From JANJUB01 sp040081075 (GTDB lineage Bacteria; Armatimonadota; Fimbriimonadia; Fimbriimonadales; Fimbriimonadaceae), in assembly GCA_040081075.1 (NCBI GenBank), contig JBEBHJ010000006.1, positions 20,415 to 84,414 on the forward strand: a stretch of DNA of 64,000 nucleotides, written 5' to 3'. Shown one piece after another: positions 16,288 through 24,356 of the stretch; the first letter of the stretch is position 1; every line of letters starts with the position of its first letter. A program made the translations under genes and the position numbers. The notes beneath the pieces were generated by a model, which was given only the letters and a program-made list of their open reading frames with translations, was not told where the DNA came from and ran no database searches.

Positions 16288-17398
16288 TGTAATGATATTA
16301 ATATCGCTCGTTTTGGGTCTTGGATGCGCTAAACCGGAAGTGGCAGAAATTGAGCCCGTTAAATTGCCCAACGTTGCCGTATCTGATCTCGGCAAACGAA
16401 CGGTTGTCCTGTACAACAAGAAAGTGCCAGGGAGCAAAGAATTGGCCGAGTTCTATGCGTCCAAGCGCGGCATCCCTCCAAGCCATATCGCGATCACGAA
16501 TGTTGCCGAGACCGAGGAAATGGCCCTTGGCGAACTCACCGAAGGATTGTACGTTCACTTGCGCACCAAGATCAAGGAACTGGTCGACCAGGGCGAGAAG
16601 ATTGACTTCATTGTTTTCTCCAAGGGAATCCCATTGCGAACGTGGCAAGATCGCCATTACTCGGTAGACGGCTATGTCTCGACCATGGACATGCAGTTAC
16701 CCCATGTGAAGAACGACCCACCAACTGGCGAGGAGTTGCAGAAAATTGCAAACCCCTACTTCGGGAAAAGCGAGCCATTTAGCCACGCCAAGTACGGCTT
16801 CTACTTGGTAACTCGCCTCGATGGATACACATTTGAGGATGCAAGACGTTTGGTGGAAAACGCGGCCCGAGCGCTGCCAAACAAGGGTCCGTTCTTTCTG
16901 GATAGCGATCCTGGTCGAAGGTCAGGTGGGTATGAGCATTTGGAAAAGAGCCTCGCAAATTCGGAGAAAAATCTGAAGTCGAAGGGATATGAGGTGGTGC
17001 TTGAATCCACAGATCTATTTGTTAAGCCTGGTCAGCCTGTTGCTGGTTATGCGAGTTGGGGCAGCAATGATGGCCATTTTGACCTTGGCGCCTATCGCGG
17101 CATCCAATTCAAACCCGGCGCAATCGCCGAGACTTTCGTTTCAACCAGCGGAAGAACCTTTATTCCAGGCACAGAGGGTGGCCAGAGCTTGATAGCTGAT
17201 CTCGTCCGAAGTGGTGTAACGGGCGTTAAGGGCTATGTCAAGGAGCCGTATGCATTCGCCCTCGCCAAGCCCGACATTCTGTTCGACCGCTATACATCCG
17301 GCTTCACGCTGGCTGAGAGTTTTTACATGGCGTCACCCTTGCTCAAGTGGAAAGATATCATTGTTGGTGACGCCATATGTGCCCCTTATAAGAAATGA
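16268..17398 (+). CDS. TIGR03790-family lipoprotein
   Basis: 376 residues starting at GTG with AAAGGAAGG just upstream; an ATG at 16292 is an alternative. The N-terminus SVMILISLVLGLGC is a lipoprotein signal with the modified cysteine at residue 20. The body matches family TIGR03790, with VVLYNKKVPGSKELAEFYASKRGIP as its hallmark opening (positions about 40-65) and a C-terminal half containing AGYASWGSNDGHF and a Caspase/CHAT-like arrangement of strands. Members are found in cyanobacteria, planctomycetes and other phyla, and their function is unknown. It overlaps both neighbours (20 nt upstream, ATGA downstream), so all three are translated from one transcript. Confidence 0.75.
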   Translation: MVNVGSSVMILISLVLGLGCAKPEVAEIEPVKLPNVAVSDLGKRTVVLYNKKVPGSKELAEFYASKRGIPPSHIAITNVAETEEMALGELTEGLYVHLRTKIKELVDQGEKIDFIVFSKGIPLRTWQDRHYSVDGYVSTMDMQLPHVKNDPPTGEELQKIANPYFGKSEPFSHAKYGFYLVTRLDGYTFEDARRLVENAARALPNKGPFFLDSDPGRRSGGYEHLEKSLANSEKNLKSKGYEVVLESTDLFVKPGQPVAGYASWGSNDGHFDLGAYRGIQFKPGAIAETFVSTSGRTFIPGTEGGQSLIADLVRSGVTGVKGYVKEPYAFALAKPDILFDRYTSGFTLAESFYMASPLLKWKDIIVGDAICAPYKK

Positions 17399-18489
17399 CA
17401 GATCCACTAATTCAACCGGCGGGTCTGTTGGCACGCCCTATCGAGGAACTCCGTCCAGAAGATTCACTTCATCGGGCCGCCCATATTATCCGCTCCACGG
17501 TTGGGCATGTCGCGCCGGTCATGGGCGGCGGTCGTTACATCGGTGTTGTAAGCGAGACTTCGCTCGAGCAGGCCCTGGCCGAAAGTGTCGAGCCAACCCA
17601 ACCGGTTCTTGATGCCGTGGTGAGCCACCCGACTATTGCCGCCAGTGCAACTGGAGCCGAGGTTTTGCGGGTGTTGAGGTCGAGTGCGGTTGACCAATTG
17701 GTTGTCCTGAGTGAAGATCAAGTGCCAATTGGCCTGATCTCGGCGAGCGACCTGTTCCCCCGTCAAATAAATCGACCCGTCCCCGCAATCATTGGTGGCA
17801 TGGCGACGCCCTTCGGTGTTTATCTTACAAACGGGTCTGTGACCGGCGGCGTAAGTCGATGGGCTCTCGTAGGAACTGGCGCCGTCATGTCGTTGCTGTT
17901 TATGATCGCGCTGATCGTTGGCGACAGCTTAATCTTGCTGCTTCCGGAAACGCCTCTTGTCTTAGCCGTGGGCCCCTGGTTACCAATCCCCTTGTTTTGC
18001 CTGTTTTTTAAGCTGATCCCGTTAACGGGCATCCATGCGGCGGAACACCAAGTCGTGCATGCGTTGGAGCGCAACGAGAGGTTGGTTCCGGAGGTAGTGC
18101 GCAGGATGCCGCGAGTTCATCCCCGATGCGGAACAAACATCGCTGTGGGATTTTCAATCTTTTACACCCTGTACAACTGGCAGTGGGTACCAGAGGACAA
18201 TGTCAGATTTTTGCTCTCGTTGCTTGTAACGGCGGTTGTTTTCCGACCGGTGGGTGGTCTCGTGCAGCTATTGGTGACCACGAAAAAGCCAACGGAAAAG
18301 CAGATTGCGAGCGGAATTAAGGCCGGGAATGACCTATTGGAAAACTACGCAAAGAACCGAAGAACTTCGGCGTCACCGCTTGAGCGCATTCTTAACATGG
18401 GCATTTTGCAAGTGATGCTTGGTTCATCGGCAGTTGCGATCGCCGCCCATTACATCGCTGAGTGGTGCCATTTCCCGATTTCTCTCTAA
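17395..18489 (+). CDS. CBS-pair and DUF1385 fusion membrane protein
   Basis: 364 residues. Residues about 8-125 form a pair of CBS motifs (HIIRSTVGHVAPVMGGGRYIGVVS and LRVLRSSAVDQLVVLSEDQVPIGLIS), which usually bind adenine nucleotides. The rest is DUF1385 (YqhQ family): PAIIGGMATPFGVYL, at least four membrane segments, HAAEHQVVHALE, and RVHPRCGTNIAVG. The two signature blocks with conserved His, Glu, Arg and Cys are complete. DUF1385 proteins normally stand alone, so the added CBS pair suggests nucleotide-sensing control of the membrane part. The start overlaps the lipoprotein gene by ATGA. Function unknown. Confidence 0.8.
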   Translation: MTDPLIQPAGLLARPIEELRPEDSLHRAAHIIRSTVGHVAPVMGGGRYIGVVSETSLEQALAESVEPTQPVLDAVVSHPTIAASATGAEVLRVLRSSAVDQLVVLSEDQVPIGLISASDLFPRQINRPVPAIIGGMATPFGVYLTNGSVTGGVSRWALVGTGAVMSLLFMIALIVGDSLILLLPETPLVLAVGPWLPIPLFCLFFKLIPLTGIHAAEHQVVHALERNERLVPEVVRRMPRVHPRCGTNIAVGFSIFYTLYNWQWVPEDNVRFLLSLLVTAVVFRPVGGLVQLLVTTKKPTEKQIASGIKAGNDLLENYAKNRRTSASPLERILNMGILQVMLGSSAVAIAAHYIAEWCHFPISL

Positions 18490-18824
18490 CCAGCTTGCCG
18501 CATTTTTGACTGAGCATAAGAAACGCTTCGGTCTAACCAATGAAGAAAGTGCTCGTAGTTATCCAGGATCTCACGCGGCATGCAAACGTAATCGCGCATA
18601 GGCTCCATGGTTGGGTCCGGCCTCAATGGGCCCGCGCCCGGAAGCTGCAGGGCCTCGCAAAGGTCTTCGGGGCTTAGCTTCAAACCGAGCTCTTCCCCAA
18701 TCAAAAAGGCGAACATCTTCTCGCCGGTGTAGATTCCCATGCCGCCGAACATTCGACGTGCGCGGACATCGTAACCTTCGGCTGCGCGCATCATTTGTTC
18801 GTATCGGAGGGGGCGATAGACCAT
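18486..18824 (-). CDS. TfoX N-terminal domain protein
   Basis: 112 residues, cytoplasmic. RARRMFGGMGIYTGEKMFAFL and LGLKLSPED are the core of the TfoX_N fold, and the final helix is DNYEHFLHWLDRSVSYAQ. In gamma-proteobacteria full-length TfoX activates competence genes, but stand-alone N-domains are widespread and their role is not known, so a competence role should not be assumed. The gene converges with the CBS-DUF1385 gene, overlapping it by 4 nt. Confidence 0.8.
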   Translation of the reverse strand: MVYRPLRYEQMMRAAEGYDVRARRMFGGMGIYTGEKMFAFLIGEELGLKLSPEDLCEALQLPGAGPLRPDPTMEPMRDYVCMPREILDNYEHFLHWLDRSVSYAQSKMRQAG

Positions 18825-18869
18825 TTATACCCAGACGGGCAAGCCACGAGGGCAAGACTGAAGTAAGAA

Positions 18870-19394
18870 TTATACACCATTAATGGCGGAATCGTGAGAA
18901 TTTTGAACCTGCTCGGCAGAAGTTTCTTCGATAACCGGCTTCTTTATGCTCTCAAACGTCCATCGAACGCACAAAATAGCGGCGGCAACGGAAATGCAGG
19001 AGTCTGCAACATTGAAGACGGGAAAGTTAATAAAGGTCACCTGAATCATGTCCGTTACCTTCCCATGCCAGAGTCGGTCAATGAGGTTACCGAGCGCTCC
19101 ACTCGCCAGTAATCCCATCGCAACATGCACCCACTTACTGTCATCGGGTTGCTTGTAAGCGTGGCGGCCAGCGAGAATCGCGATAACGAGGGCAATTGGC
19201 GACAAATAGACACCAAGTCCCTGTAACTTGCCAAATGCAATGCCTTCGTTATAGGTAAGCGTTAGATCCAGCAGGTTGCGAGCAACGACCATCGATTGGC
19301 CCTCCGCAAAGTGGCCTCTCGCCCAGAACTTCACCGCTTGATCGATCACGATAAAGCCGATGAAGAAACTCCAAAAGATCCTTCTAGAGTTCAC
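18870..19394 (-). CDS. lspA: Lipoprotein signal peptidase (signal peptidase II)
   Basis: 174 residues with four membrane helices. The catalytic aspartates lie in GALGNLIDRLWHG (near residue 108) and FPVFNVADSCISV (near residue 130), and LTYNEGIAFG is the conserved third block. The enzyme removes signal peptides from prolipoproteins in the inner membrane. The start is GTG and overlaps the ileS stop by GTGA, giving the classical ileS-lspA pair. At least one likely substrate, the TIGR03790 lipoprotein, is in this window. Confidence 0.95.
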   Translation of the reverse strand: MNSRRIFWSFFIGFIVIDQAVKFWARGHFAEGQSMVVARNLLDLTLTYNEGIAFGKLQGLGVYLSPIALVIAILAGRHAYKQPDDSKWVHVAMGLLASGALGNLIDRLWHGKVTDMIQVTFINFPVFNVADSCISVAAAILCVRWTFESIKKPVIEETSAEQVQNSHDSAINGV

Positions 19395-22153
19395 CAGCTA
19401 ACCGCCCGGCGATCGCGTGCGGTCAGCAGGTGCCCGTTTACTTCTGTCACGTCGGGGCGCCGAATCCGGCTCCGCTCACACTTTGGAAACTCACTCAACT
19501 TAAAGCAGAACCCTTCTTCACCTTCAATAAGTTCCACCCAGCTCATTTTGTAGAGGATTGCGAGTTCGTTCGGCTCGAACTCCCTTAGCGGCGCAAGCTG
19601 ATCAGGCGTATTGGAAACACAGACGATCACGTCCTGCGAGTCTTTAACGTCGTTTTCCGCCTTCCAAGTTTCGAAAGCTGCGTAGCAATCGGCCCGCTCC
19701 GCAATCAGTGCGCTCACTTTTCGCTGCACGTTGTTTTCGGCGATCTCGTTGATCCGTTCACGACTGGGCGGGCTAATTAGTTCTAGATGAACCGACTTTC
19801 GATGGTTATAGGCCGGGATTCTTCCGTAGATCTCTTCTGCCGTGTGCGGCAAGAGCGGAGCGATCAGCTTAGTTAGCTGGATTAGAACTGTGTGGCATGC
19901 CCTCTGGCCCGAACGGCGACTCTCCCAATCCGCTCCATCGCAATACATGCGATCCTTGATCCCGTCTGCGTAAACCTTCGAGAGTTCCTTTGCGCAGAAG
20001 TTATGAACACTTTCAATCACCTTCCGATAATCGAAATCGAGATATGCGTCGGCGCAATCGGCTACCAATAACTCGGTTTGCTCAATGATCCACTGGTCGA
20101 GATCGTTAACAATCGGCGCATCTGTTTGATCGAAATCATACAAGTTTTGGTGTAGAAACTTTAATGTATTGCGTACGGTTCGATATTGCTCTCCGAACTG
20201 TTTCAACAGGGCGTCTCCACAGGGTACATCGTTAGCCCAGTCGACACTGGCAACCCAATAACGAAGCACGTCCGCCCCGTATTTGGAGCAAACTTCCATA
20301 GGGTCAATCACGTTGCCTAATCGCTTGGACATCTTCAGACCATTTGCGTCCATTACAAAGCCGTGGGTGACTACTTCTTTGTACGGTGCTTTCCCACAAG
20401 TGCCAACGCCGATAATCAACGAAGAGTTAAACCAGCCTCGATGCTGATCCGAACCCTCCAGATAGAGTTCAACCGGAAGTCCTTCTTTCCACTCTAGTTC
20501 AACGTTGCCCTCGTGGACGGCCAGCGAAGTCGAACCGCTGTCGAACCAAACATCGAGAACATCGGTTTCTTTGGAAAACTCCGTTTCTGCGGTGATGGGG
20601 TGCTTATAGCCTGCGGGCAAGATTTGGGCAGCATCTCGCTCAAACCACGCATCAGATCCTTCAGTTTCAACCAACTTGGCAACGCATTCAATGGCAATTG
20701 GATCAAGCACGGGCTCGCGGCTTTCCTTGCCGTAAAAAATGGGGATTCCAACGCCCCAAGGACGCTGCCGAGAGATGCACCAGTCTGGTCGATTTTCGAT
20801 CATAGAACTGATTCGCGTTCGGCCCGACTCGGGACGCCAAGTGACTTTGTCAATTTCAGACAAGGCAGTTTTTCGCAGATCGTTGTGATCGAGACTTACG
20901 AACCATTGCTCAGTGGCTCGGAAAATCACCGGTTTGCCATCTCGCTCCGAGTGCGGATACGAGTGGCTAAAGTCGTTTACACTCAAAAGGTGACCAAGCT
21001 CTTGAAGCCGATTCACAACAACTTCGTCGCAGTTCTTGTAGTAAATTTCTTCAAACTCCCCCGCTTCGCTGGTGAGAACTCCCCTCTCGTTGACGGGACA
21101 TAGAATTGGCAACCCATATTTCATTCCCGTAAAGAAGTCATCGCGACCATGTCCGGGAGCGGTGTGTACGACACCAGTGCCATCCTCGGTTGTCACGTAA
21201 TCCGCAAGAACGGCAATGCTATCCCGCCCAAATACCGGGTGGGCGAAGATCACTTCCTGCAGTTGCGCTCCCGACAAAGTTTGGACCACTTCGGTGGATG
21301 TCCATTCGCAAGCTTTGGCAGTCTTCTCGATCAATCCTTCGTAAACGAGATAGTGGTCGTCGCCGACCTTTACAAGAGCATAGGCGAACTCGGGGTGAAA
21401 TGCGCAGGCAAGATTGGCTGGGATCGTCCAGGGCGTCGTGGTCCAGATCACGGTGAACACATTCGTTGCGCCACGGAACACGCCATTCGGGTCTGATTTT
21501 AGAGGGAAACGAACGTAGATGGCCTTAGAAACGTGATCTTGGTAAACAATTTCAGTGTCCGCTAAAGCGGTCTGTTGGGTGGGAGACCATAACGTTGGCC
21601 TTAGCCCCTTGTACACGTAACCGCCTTCAACGAGGCGCTTAAAGACACGTACAATTTCGGCTTCGAATTTGAAGTCCATCGTTGTGTATGGCTTTTCCCA
21701 CAACCCAAAAATGCCGAGGCGTTGAAACTGTTCGCTTTGCAACTTGATGTACTTTGCCGCGTGCTCCCGACAAGCTCTCCTGAGCGTGACAACATCGGGT
21801 GTTTCCTTCCGGTCGGCAAAGGCCTTGGCCACCGCTTGCTCAATAGGTAGACCATGATTATCAAATCCAGGAACGTAAGGGGCTCGGAATCCAAGCGCGT
21901 TGCGCGACTTCACAACGAAGTCTTTTATGATTTTTTGGAAGGCGGTGCCAATGTGGATAGGGCTGTTGGTGTAGGGGGGGCCATCGTGCAACAGATAGCG
22001 CGGGGCGCCTTCTCGCTCTTCTTGGCACAAGTGGTAAATCTGAATTTCAGCCCATTTCGCCTGAATTTCAGGCTCACGCGTGGGCAAATCCGCCTTCATG
22101 GGAAGTGCGAAATCTGGGTCCTTGGGCAAATTAAGGGTTTGCTTGAAATCCAT
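19391..22153 (-). CDS. ileS: Isoleucyl-tRNA synthetase
   Basis: 920 residues, the usual length for bacterial type-1 enzymes. It has the HIGH-type motif NSPIHIGTAFQKII near residue 65, the editing domain in the middle (GTGVVHTAPGHGRDD), and the KMSKS loop GLKMSKRLGN near residue 605. The helical anticodon-binding domain follows. The C-terminal zinc knuckle that normally carries four cysteines (CxxC ... CxxC) is degenerate: KCERSRIRRPDV keeps only the first cysteine, and the last pair is replaced by LLTARDRRAV. It attaches isoleucine to tRNA-Ile in the cytoplasm. lspA follows with a GTGA overlap. Confidence 0.96.
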   Translation of the reverse strand: MDFKQTLNLPKDPDFALPMKADLPTREPEIQAKWAEIQIYHLCQEEREGAPRYLLHDGPPYTNSPIHIGTAFQKIIKDFVVKSRNALGFRAPYVPGFDNHGLPIEQAVAKAFADRKETPDVVTLRRACREHAAKYIKLQSEQFQRLGIFGLWEKPYTTMDFKFEAEIVRVFKRLVEGGYVYKGLRPTLWSPTQQTALADTEIVYQDHVSKAIYVRFPLKSDPNGVFRGATNVFTVIWTTTPWTIPANLACAFHPEFAYALVKVGDDHYLVYEGLIEKTAKACEWTSTEVVQTLSGAQLQEVIFAHPVFGRDSIAVLADYVTTEDGTGVVHTAPGHGRDDFFTGMKYGLPILCPVNERGVLTSEAGEFEEIYYKNCDEVVVNRLQELGHLLSVNDFSHSYPHSERDGKPVIFRATEQWFVSLDHNDLRKTALSEIDKVTWRPESGRTRISSMIENRPDWCISRQRPWGVGIPIFYGKESREPVLDPIAIECVAKLVETEGSDAWFERDAAQILPAGYKHPITAETEFSKETDVLDVWFDSGSTSLAVHEGNVELEWKEGLPVELYLEGSDQHRGWFNSSLIIGVGTCGKAPYKEVVTHGFVMDANGLKMSKRLGNVIDPMEVCSKYGADVLRYWVASVDWANDVPCGDALLKQFGEQYRTVRNTLKFLHQNLYDFDQTDAPIVNDLDQWIIEQTELLVADCADAYLDFDYRKVIESVHNFCAKELSKVYADGIKDRMYCDGADWESRRSGQRACHTVLIQLTKLIAPLLPHTAEEIYGRIPAYNHRKSVHLELISPPSRERINEIAENNVQRKVSALIAERADCYAAFETWKAENDVKDSQDVIVCVSNTPDQLAPLREFEPNELAILYKMSWVELIEGEEGFCFKLSEFPKCERSRIRRPDVTEVNGHLLTARDRRAVSW

Positions 22154-22213
22154 AGGGGGCCTCGGGCCAACCGGCCCAGCTTCCCAATTTTACCGCTTTA
22201 GGTTCAAACCGGA

Positions 22214-23047
22214 CTAGGACTTGTTTAGGTCAACTCGCGAAGCGATGATTCTTCCGCTCTTATCGCGTTTATAAGTGACCCGGGCTCCCAGTCCGACCGC
22301 GAGGGCCGATGCACTTGCATTTGATCCATCCAAAGAAAACTTGGTGGACGAATTGTAGGTGATGTGCAGCACGCGATCCGCTTGAACGTCAAACATTGAA
22401 ATCTCTCCATGGACGGCCGTTACAGTGCCGGTGAGGACTCCCTCCGGTTCAATTGGGTCCATCTTCTTTGTCTTTTGCTTGCCGGTAGTCGTTGCCGTTT
22501 CCTTTTTGGCGATCACGATGGCTTGGTTTGATATCACGTCAGCGAAGGTGTCAAGAGTCGGCAAGGTTCGGCCTTTGATGTAGACAACCATATCAGCCCG
22601 AAGATCCGCGAGGGTTCCGGGCTTGCCGCCAATTAGCACGTCCGACTTCTCGGTGGCGCGATAGCTATGAGAACCACCAATATCTAGTTTGATCGTTACG
22701 AACTTTGAGTCAATCTTCGTGATTTGACCTTTTTGTGGCTTCTTTCTTATATCGTCCAACCACTGCCAGGTCGCCTTATCGGCCATTTCGCGTAGCTGGG
22801 GCGGGTCAGCATCTGTTTTGATACGGCAAACGACCGTGTCTCCTGCTTTGAAGCCATCTCGCTTGGCCGCTTCCTTATTGCGATAGAAGCGGGTTTGGTA
22901 GTTATCTTCAACTGCGAGAGGCTGCGTACCCACTTGAAGTACATAACCGCCCTCAGAAGACGAAATGATCTTAGCATCGGTGATAAGGGTTTCCGCTGAT
23001 CCAATAAGTACCAACGAAGCAAAAAGGTATACGAATAGCGCGCGCAT
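22214..23047 (-). CDS. Secreted protein of unknown function
   Basis: 277 residues from the ATG at 23047, placed directly before a signal peptide (MRALFVYLFASLVLIGSAE); an upstream in-frame start at 23095 would put 16 polar residues before it. The mature protein appears to contain repeated small beta-barrels: GQITKIDSKFVTIKL and GTVTAVHGEISMFDVQ with GARVTYKRDKSGRI resemble DUF5666-type OB-like repeats that convert a base value by modifiers. A Lys/Thr-rich linker (TTTGKQKTKKMD) separates the halves. It lies between ileS and a divergent DUF1080 gene and seems to be its own unit. Function unknown. Confidence 0.6.
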   Translation of the reverse strand: MRALFVYLFASLVLIGSAETLITDAKIISSSEGGYVLQVGTQPLAVEDNYQTRFYRNKEAAKRDGFKAGDTVVCRIKTDADPPQLREMADKATWQWLDDIRKKPQKGQITKIDSKFVTIKLDIGGSHSYRATEKSDVLIGGKPGTLADLRADMVVYIKGRTLPTLDTFADVISNQAIVIAKKETATTTGKQKTKKMDPIEPEGVLTGTVTAVHGEISMFDVQADRVLHITYNSSTKFSLDGSNASASALAVGLGARVTYKRDKSGRIIASRVDLNKS

Positions 23048-23112
23048 AGTTCTTGGTCCACTTTCAAATTGGCATATCCCACAAATCTTTGTCAATGGGG
23101 TTGAATTAGCTT

Positions 23113-24309
23113 GTGATTACCGCTTGCTCGCTCGCCCTGGCCCTTGCGCCCCAATGGATGCCCCTGTTTGACGGCAAATCGCTTGCAGGGTGGACGCAAT
23201 TGAATGGCACCGCATCTTACCAAGTTGAAAGAGGCGAAATCGTGGGCCGAACTGTAAAAGGGTCGCCCAATAGCTTTTTGTGCACCGACAAGGTGTATGG
23301 TGACTTTGAACTTGAACTGGAAGTCAAAGTGGACCAGGCCCTGAACTCGGGTGTGCAGTTTCGATCTATCAGCGTTCCCGGCTATCAGGATGGCCGAGTT
23401 CACGGATATCAGGCCGAGATTGATCCATCAGATCGTGGATGGTCGGGCGGGGTTTACGATGAAGGCCGCCGTGGATGGCTCCAGGATTTATCCAAAAACC
23501 CCAAGGGCCAAAAAGCGTTTAAGAATGGCAAGTGGAACAAGTATCGCATCGTGGCCAAAGGTGACCATCTTCAAGTTTGGGTGAACGGCGTGCCTGCCGC
23601 CGACACCCACGATGATCTCACGATGTATGGCTTTATCGGGCTCCAAGTGCATGCTCATGAAGAGGACGGCCTCGAAGTGAGATGGAAGAACATTCGCATA
23701 AAGGATTTTGGAATCCCCACCGCTCAGCCTCCCAAATCCGGGCGATGGTTACTGCACAGCGAAAAGGACATGGCCAACTGGATGCTCGCCAAGGACTCCA
23801 CTCCTTGCCCCTGGAAATGGGATGGTGGCGGACTGATGTCTGGCGGAGGCGACATCTGCACTCGCGTGCCTGTTGGCGATAGTCGCGTTCATGTGGAATT
23901 TATGACTGATGATAACGGACGTGAGGGTCAAGGCAACGGGAACTCTGGAGTCTATTTTATGGAAAGTTACGAGGTTCAGGTGCTTAACTCGTCGCCACGG
24001 GGCCCGCTCGACAACGAGTGCGGCGCCATTTACAGCATAAAGGCGCCTGACTACGCGATGGCCTACAAAGCGGGCGTTTGGCAAGCCTACGATGTGGTAT
24101 TCACTGCACCAAAATACGACGGCGATAAGAAGTTGACAAACGCCAAACTAACGGTCTATCATAACGGCAACCGAGTTCACAAAGATGTGGAAGTTCCGAG
24201 AGCTACCGCGGCCGGCCGGGATGAGGCGCGTGGTTTAAGACCACTTCGCTTGCAAGATCACGGAAACAAAGTTCGTTATCGAAACATCTGGGTTGAAGAG
24301 TTAAAATAG
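23113..24309 (+). CDS. Secreted protein with two DUF1080 (3-keto-disaccharide hydrolase-type) domains
   Basis: 398 residues starting at GTG, with a short hydrophobic signal (ACSLALALAP). The first DUF1080 domain spans about residues 15-195 (WMPLFDGKSLAGWTQL, then SGVQFRSI and VHGYQAEID). The second spans about residues 205-398, with NSGVYFMESYEVQVLNS and NKVRYRNIWVEEL at its end. Each is a concanavalin-like beta sandwich. Members of the family include 3-keto-glucoside hydrolases and carbohydrate-binding domains. The second copy lacks the LFDG opening, so it may serve binding. The gene stands alone between a divergent neighbour and GH78. Confidence 0.8.
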   Translation: MITACSLALALAPQWMPLFDGKSLAGWTQLNGTASYQVERGEIVGRTVKGSPNSFLCTDKVYGDFELELEVKVDQALNSGVQFRSISVPGYQDGRVHGYQAEIDPSDRGWSGGVYDEGRRGWLQDLSKNPKGQKAFKNGKWNKYRIVAKGDHLQVWVNGVPAADTHDDLTMYGFIGLQVHAHEEDGLEVRWKNIRIKDFGIPTAQPPKSGRWLLHSEKDMANWMLAKDSTPCPWKWDGGGLMSGGGDICTRVPVGDSRVHVEFMTDDNGREGQGNGNSGVYFMESYEVQVLNSSPRGPLDNECGAIYSIKAPDYAMAYKAGVWQAYDVVFTAPKYDGDKKLTNAKLTVYHNGNRVHKDVEVPRATAAGRDEARGLRPLRLQDHGNKVRYRNIWVEELK

Positions 24310-24356
24310 ATATTAGAGCAAGATCGCTCTTTTGTAGTCCATTTGACCAAATTACC

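Noticed and set aside
18486..18824. TfoX protein as a competence regulator
   Set aside because: Only the N-terminal domain is present, and no competence genes are near, so this role is not claimed.
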